From DATESG01 sp964480275 (GTDB lineage Bacteria; Bacillota_I; Bacilli_A; RFN20; CAG-826), in assembly GCA_964480275.1 (NCBI GenBank), contig CAYZOC010000038.1, positions 1 to 10,261 of the forward strand: a stretch of 10,261 nucleotides of DNA, read 5' to 3'. This document shows positions 6,240-10,261 of the stretch, in pieces (the stretch's first letter is position 1; each line of letters begins with the position of its first letter). The position numbers and the translations under genes are program-made. The notes below the pieces were generated by a model, which had not been told where the DNA came from, made no database searches, and was given only the letters and a program-made list of their open reading frames with translations.

Positions 6240-7760
6240 CTAATATTTCACCGATTTTAAGAACTCGTAAAAGGCATTTTGCCCTTCTTCATCATTTTTG
6301 AAAACAGCGGTATTAAGCAAAACATTTCGACAGACCCCACTAATATAGTCACGAAGTTCCTTATCGTATTGAATTTTCTTTTCGCTTTTTAACTCAATTA
6401 AATCTTGATATAAATCTGCATGGACTTTTAAGTCTTCATTAGCTTCTAAAAGACTAGTAAAATCTGCTCCAGTATCAAGACCCTTTTCAATCGCATTTAG
6501 TTGACGTTTTAAGCGGGCGGGTAAAATAAAGGTCCCCATTTGCTCAATCAGACCAATACCTTCCTTCTTAATATTGTGGTACTGAGGATGAGCATGGAAA
6601 ATGCCATCAGGATACTTATCATTTGTGCGATTATTTCTTAAAATTAAGTAAAAATAATAATTTGATTTAACCTTGCGAACAATCGGGGTTACAGTATTAT
6701 GGCGTTCATCAAATGTATTGGCGATGATATTAAGTTTTTCGTTATTATAATTCAACCACTTCTCAGTAATTTTACTTGCATAGTCAAGCACTAACTTTTT
6801 GCTTGAACTTTTAATAAATACAACGCTTGTAAACCAATCAAGGATACCAATATCAACACGTTTGTCATATCGTGCTTTTAAATATTTTTTGACGCCAACA
6901 TCAAACATTGGCATTTCTGGACTTCCACCTTGAAAGTGTTCATGACTTAATATCGAACCACCAACAATTGGAAGATCACTATTAGAACCAATAAAGAAAT
7001 GTGGAAATTGATCAGTAAATGAGAGAAGCCGCGAAAATGTTCTTGGACTGATTTTCATTGGCAGATGTTCATCAAATACAACAATACAATGACGGTCATA
7101 ATACATGTATGGTGAATATTGAATAAACCAGTTTTCACCATCTAGTTTAAGCGGGATAATTCTTAAATTTTGCCGTGGTGGGATTTTGAAATTACCACCG
7201 AAGCCAACGTTTTCTTTACAAATTGCGCAACTTGGATATTCGCTTGTATCCTGGCTCGCATTTTTAATATCAAGGGCGATTTGCTTGTTGTCTTTTTCTG
7301 GTTTTGCAAGATTTATTGTAATTGCTAAACGTTTATCTTCAAAAGCAGCTTCCCATTTGATATTTTGTTCGATTTTTGATTTTTGAATATAATTACTCGC
7401 AACACCTAAGTCGAGTAAATAGTCTGTAGCGGCTTTTTTATCTTTTTTGTAAATACGGCGAAATTTCTCCGTCACGAGCGTTGGAGTTGGCGTCAATAGG
7501 CCCATGATATCGGTGACAAGCCCTTCAATCCGCCACTCTTCCACTAAATCACGCGTTTTAATTTCTTCCCGGACTTGATCTAAAAGTGTATCCGGCGTTT
7601 TCATCGCTTTGATTTCACTTATATTAATCGGGCCCTTATAAGGCGCATCAATCTCTAATTTAAAAAGTAATAAGTTTCTCGTATACAGTACATCTTGCTC
7701 TTCAAGTGAAAGATGCATTTGTGCATAATGGATTAATTTTTCAACAAGCATATCTAACAT
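6240..7760 (-). CDS. galT: UDP-glucose--hexose-1-phosphate uridylyltransferase, Firmicutes type
   Basis: GalT transfers UMP between UDP-glucose and galactose-1-phosphate, giving UDP-galactose and glucose-1-phosphate. At 506 residues this is the long Firmicutes form rather than the shorter E. coli-like form. The catalytic region is SILSHEHFQGG (269-279); His275, the second His of HEH, should be the nucleotidylated nucleophile. Upstream come YPSCAICKENVGFGG (175-189) with Cys178 and Cys181, then PRQNLRIIPL and IGSNSDLPIVGG (257-268), all typical of this type. The start ATG 7760 has a clear SD, GAGGG, 7 nt upstream; a second ATG at codon 4 is less well placed. It lies 41 nt after the alpha-galactosidase and 4 nt before galK. 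The product needs GalE to recycle UDP-galactose; no galE is in the window. Confidence 0.95.
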   Translation of the reverse strand: MLDMLVEKLIHYAQMHLSLEEQDVLYTRNLLLFKLEIDAPYKGPINISEIKAMKTPDTLLDQVREEIKTRDLVEEWRIEGLVTDIMGLLTPTPTLVTEKFRRIYKKDKKAATDYLLDLGVASNYIQKSKIEQNIKWEAAFEDKRLAITINLAKPEKDNKQIALDIKNASQDTSEYPSCAICKENVGFGGNFKIPPRQNLRIIPLKLDGENWFIQYSPYMYYDRHCIVVFDEHLPMKISPRTFSRLLSFTDQFPHFFIGSNSDLPIVGGSILSHEHFQGGSPEMPMFDVGVKKYLKARYDKRVDIGILDWFTSVVFIKSSSKKLVLDYASKITEKWLNYNNEKLNIIANTFDERHNTVTPIVRKVKSNYYFYLILRNNRTNDKYPDGIFHAHPQYHNIKKEGIGLIEQMGTFILPARLKRQLNAIEKGLDTGADFTSLLEANEDLKVHADLYQDLIELKSEKKIQYDKELRDYISGVCRNVLLNTAVFKNDEEGQNAFYEFLKSVKY

Positions 7761-7801
7761 TTTCGATCCCTCATTTCATGTTTAATAATATTAACATATA
7801 A

Positions 7802-10138
7802 TTAGTCTTCAGTGTAGATGCTATAAATGATACTGCCAAAGTCCCCTAAAACACGGGTTTGTTCATTGACCCCTGTTCCACTCCATTGGGGATAAAGCCG
7901 GAGCGCAGAATTAACAAGTAAAGACCCTGATACTATGTAATCTTCCTTGACTTCAACCTCAATTAACTGTTCGGCGCTTTTCTTTTTAGCAAGACTATTT
8001 ACAATAACGCCATCCGGCCTGATAAATTTTGGTAACACCATTTTCAATAACCCACCAAATTTATGTAAATTACTTGTTTGTTCGAAACCAACGACGTGAT
8101 ATGTATGTTTGTCATTTAGCGCTAGTCTAGGCATGTGTTCACTAATTGGTAGTGTTGATGATACCCCATTAATCAGGGCAACAACCGCTCTAGTTTGATC
8201 ACGATTAATTAGCGCAAAGCCATAGCGATCATAAGCTGTTTGATTGTCAAGTAAATAGTAGCGAGCATTGACGACGAGATCACGGTGCTCTTTATAGTAA
8301 TTAATTTGTTGTTTGATTTGCTTTTCTTCAAGAGCTGTCAAATTAGTGATATCTAGTTCATAGCCAAACCCACCGCTAAAAAACGCCACATTAAAGCGTG
8401 TATTTAGTGCGATTTCTCTTAATGTTTGATGATTAGGACTATCACTTACATGGGCACTGATAACAGAAAGAGGATAAACAAGTGCTAAATTTTTCAAAAT
8501 TCTCACACGTTCATAAGCATCACTACAATCACTTGCCCATATTTGATCAAAGTAGTTTAATACACCAAGATCAAAGCGGTTGCCCCCACTAGCACAACCC
8601 TCAAATATCACATCAGTAAAGCGACTAGTAAGCGTTGCTAAAATTTTATATAACCCTAGTGTATAGTCATAGAAAAATGTGCCATGATTGCCTTTTTTAC
8701 TATAAAAATCACTTAAATTACGATTATAATCCCATTTTACATAGTTAATTTCAGCACTCGATAAAATATTTGAAACCTGTTCGATGATATAGTCTTGGAC
8801 CGCCACCAAACTAAGATCAAAAGCAAACTGATGCCGGCCTTTACTTGCCTTAATATTTGGCAGACTTATCGTCCATTCAGGATGTTCCAAATAAATTTTA
8901 CTTGTTTCACTTACCATTTCTGGTTCAAACCATAGTCCGAATTTTAGACCATGCTTTTGAGCATTTTTTACAAGTCCTTCAATACCATGCGGTAACTTCT
9001 TTTTGTTGACCTCATAGTTTCCTAGTCCTGTATAATCATTGTTTCTTTCAATAAACCAACCATCATCGAGCACCAGCATTTCGATGCCCAGTTCTTTACT
9101 TTTCTTCATTAGTTTGACTAATTTATCTTCGTCAAAATTAAAATATGTCGCTTCCCAGTTATTGAGTAGTATGGGTCGCGTTTGGCGAGCAAAACTTGGC
9201 CGAACGACATGATCATTAACAAAGCGATGAAAGTTATGACTTAGACCATTTTGGCCCTTGTCTGAATAAGATAGAGCCGCCCAGGGAGTAATAAAATTTC
9301 CCTGACTTAATGAATAGGAAAAAGTATCGTGATTGATGCCAGCCTGTAATCTAACGCGATCATTACTAGCTAGATTTACACTTATTTCAAAAGGACCACT
9401 ATACATAAGATTTACACCGATGTATTCACCATTATCGAGCGTGGCTTTTTCTTGTTTCAAAATAATAAAGGGGTTATGACGATTGCTACTAGGCCCAGCA
9501 ATAGTTTCAATTTTAAAACTACCAGGTTGTAATTTTTGGCCAGTTAAATGGGCTTCGTTTGCCCAGGTTCCATAGAGGCCTAAAACTTCATAATTTTTAT
9601 TATATAAATCAAGATTCAAACTTAGGATTTTTTCAAGTAAGGGGTGTTTGCGGTTTTGCTTATGAACCTTGATGCTACGGGCAATTACGTTACTTTCTTT
9701 AAAGACAAGATAACGTAGTGTTAAGGTCACGGAGCTAACTGTGTCCTTTAGATGAAATTCATAACACTCATCAGCGCCATGGGGAACAGGCAAGCCTTCA
9801 TTTGTAAAATCAAAATCGCGTAGATGACGAAATTCAACAACTTTAAAATCACTACTGAAGCCGTTATCACTATTAATAATGATACTAGCAGGACGATAGT
9901 CGCCCTTGCCATAGCTAGCAAGTTCTAAATTGACAAAGTCAAGCGAATAAGATGGATCAATTCCTTCATCATAAATTGTCGTTGTACCCAAGACATTCAT
10001 TTGCTTGTATAAAAGCGGAAAAACATCGTCAACTTTAATTTTTGCCCCATAATAGACATTTTCTAAATGCGAAAAATGGTTGATGCGTAAAATATAGCTA
10101 GTTTTTTTTGTTTCAAGGTGAATAACTTGTGGTTCCAT
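7802..10138 (-). CDS. Alpha-galactosidase, glycoside hydrolase family 36
   Basis: The enzyme releases galactose from alpha-1,6-linked sugars such as melibiose and raffinose with retention of configuration. The 778 residues show the GH36 order: N-terminal beta-sandwich (about 1-320), a TIM barrel opened by NNWEATYF (326-333), LDDGWF (357-362), GLWFEPEMVS (401-410), nucleophile D470 in YVKWDYNR (466-473), CASGGNRFDLG (515-525) and WASDCSDA (534-541) with the likely acid/base D537, then a C-terminal beta-domain from about 660. The length is slightly above the usual 720-740. CASGGNR and SDCSDA differ from the common CSGGGGR and SDNTDA. No signal peptide or membrane segment is seen, so it should work in the cytoplasm on imported sugar. 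ATG 10138 fits the family N-terminus (the strand HLETKKTSYIL, 7-17), yet it has no SD. It is the first gene of the operon with galT and galK. The symbol could be aga, melA or rafA; the sequence does not decide. Confidence 0.96.
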   Translation of the reverse strand: MEPQVIHLETKKTSYILRINHFSHLENVYYGAKIKVDDVFPLLYKQMNVLGTTTIYDEGIDPSYSLDFVNLELASYGKGDYRPASIIINSDNGFSSDFKVVEFRHLRDFDFTNEGLPVPHGADECYEFHLKDTVSSVTLTLRYLVFKESNVIARSIKVHKQNRKHPLLEKILSLNLDLYNKNYEVLGLYGTWANEAHLTGQKLQPGSFKIETIAGPSSNRHNPFIILKQEKATLDNGEYIGVNLMYSGPFEISVNLASNDRVRLQAGINHDTFSYSLSQGNFITPWAALSYSDKGQNGLSHNFHRFVNDHVVRPSFARQTRPILLNNWEATYFNFDEDKLVKLMKKSKELGIEMLVLDDGWFIERNNDYTGLGNYEVNKKKLPHGIEGLVKNAQKHGLKFGLWFEPEMVSETSKIYLEHPEWTISLPNIKASKGRHQFAFDLSLVAVQDYIIEQVSNILSSAEINYVKWDYNRNLSDFYSKKGNHGTFFYDYTLGLYKILATLTSRFTDVIFEGCASGGNRFDLGVLNYFDQIWASDCSDAYERVRILKNLALVYPLSVISAHVSDSPNHQTLREIALNTRFNVAFFSGGFGYELDITNLTALEEKQIKQQINYYKEHRDLVVNARYYLLDNQTAYDRYGFALINRDQTRAVVALINGVSSTLPISEHMPRLALNDKHTYHVVGFEQTSNLHKFGGLLKMVLPKFIRPDGVIVNSLAKKKSAEQLIEVEVKEDYIVSGSLLVNSALRLYPQWSGTGVNEQTRVLGDFGSIIYSIYTED

Positions 10139-10261
10139 AGTATAATAATTGTATCACAATAATGACAACAATTTAAAGTTAGGAACTTAGATTTATCATC
10201 TATGATATGTAGCTTTACAATTGATGTGAGACTTTTCTTAGAAATAAAAAGGGGGTGACCT
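10139..10261. promoter_or_regulatory. Control region upstream of the galactoside operon, with an operator-like repeat over a -10 box
   Basis: On the minus strand TGATACAAT forms an extended -10 (TGn + TACAAT, plus-strand 10148-10153) that ends 9 nt before the alpha-galactosidase ATG; no strong -35 is seen. The box is half of a perfect 5-3-5 inverted repeat, ATTGTATCACAAT (10148-10160), a plausible repressor site. A second inverted repeat, TATCAT-CT-ATGATA (6-2-6), lies at 10194-10207. With the TACAAT box used, the transcript would start at or next to the ATG, so the mRNA would be nearly leaderless, in keeping with the missing SD. The regulator, perhaps LacI- or AraC-type as is common for such operons, is not in the window. 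Confidence 0.45.
10249..10258 (+). promoter_or_regulatory. Shine-Dalgarno of a plus-strand gene that begins beyond the right edge
   Basis: AAGGGGGTGA at 10249-10258 is a near-perfect complement of the 16S rRNA anti-SD tail. No start codon with proper spacing follows within the remaining three bases, so a divergently transcribed gene should begin within about 10 nt after the window. The GTG at 10255-10257 lies inside the SD and cannot be its start. A divergent neighbour of a galactoside operon is often its regulator or a sugar transporter, but nothing of it is visible here. Confidence 0.6.

Noticed and set aside
6104..6301. Open frame of 65 codons on the plus strand across the galK/galT junction
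   Set aside because: It lies antisense to the galactokinase signature and the end of galT, both clearly coding; no SD or recognisable protein.
7778..7797. Near-palindrome ATGTTTAATAATATTAACAT between alpha-galactosidase and galT, considered as a terminator or operator
   Set aside because: It is almost pure A/T with a bulge, has no GC stem or T tract, and is within what AT-rich spacer DNA gives by chance.
10208..10219. TGTAGCTTTACA considered as a CcpA cre site
   Set aside because: It lacks the central CG and the symmetrical arms of the cre consensus; only TGTA/TACA at the ends match.
10214..10244. TTTACA followed by TTAGAA/TAGAAA as a promoter for the gene to the right
   Set aside because: The -10 is poor and transcription would start on or after the SD at 10249-10258, leaving the mRNA without a usable ribosome site.
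1..10261. CRISPR arrays, tRNA or rRNA genes, insertion sequences, phage genes, known riboswitches
   Set aside because: I looked for spaced repeats, tRNA-like cloverleaves, transposase motifs and long structured leaders and saw none; the window is almost fully covered by the listed genes.

Overview
The window is AT-rich bacterial DNA with the gene style of a low-GC Bacillota, class Bacilli in the broad sense (Erysipelotrichia or walled relatives of the Mollicutes are plausible). This rests on a FeoA/FeoB set with a trailing small Cys-rich membrane protein, a GalT of the long Firmicutes type, a galactokinase with the GNHTDH variant motif, and a GH36 alpha-galactosidase. Trp is encoded by TGG and TGA serves as a stop, so the standard bacterial code is used. 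The exact taxon cannot be fixed from the sequence alone.

Layout, left to right. (1) Positions 1-1207, minus strand, hold the first 402 codons of a gene that runs off the left edge. It aligns by eye, end to end, with the ADP-ribosylglycohydrolase (DraG/ARH) fold but has lost most of the metal-binding signature, so it is probably a pseudoenzyme. (2) Positions 1208-1338 are a divergent promoter region with three inverted repeats. (3) Positions 1339-3962, plus strand, are a tightly coupled ferrous-iron uptake operon: feoA, feoB and a FeoB-associated Cys-rich membrane protein, each pair overlapping by 8 nt. (4) A perfect 12-bp stem at 3948-3983 acts as a shared terminator between the converging operons. 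(5) Positions 10138 down to 3982, minus strand, are a galactoside operon in the order alpha-galactosidase, galT, galK, then a TPR-like protein of unknown role. (6) Positions 10139-10261 are the control region of that operon. The right edge ends in a strong Shine-Dalgarno sequence for a plus-strand gene that starts just outside.

How the genes work together. Alpha-galactosidase has no visible signal peptide, so it should act in the cytoplasm on imported melibiose- or raffinose-type sugars and release galactose. GalK phosphorylates the galactose and GalT exchanges it onto UDP-glucose, feeding the Leloir pathway. galE, galM and a transporter are not in the window and may lie beyond the right edge. 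The Feo operon imports Fe(II), which suggests life in a low-oxygen habitat such as the gut.

Most of the window is ordinary metabolism. The parts worth a second look are the degenerate ARH-like protein, its shared and palindrome-rich promoter with feo, and the unassigned TPR protein at the end of the gal operon.
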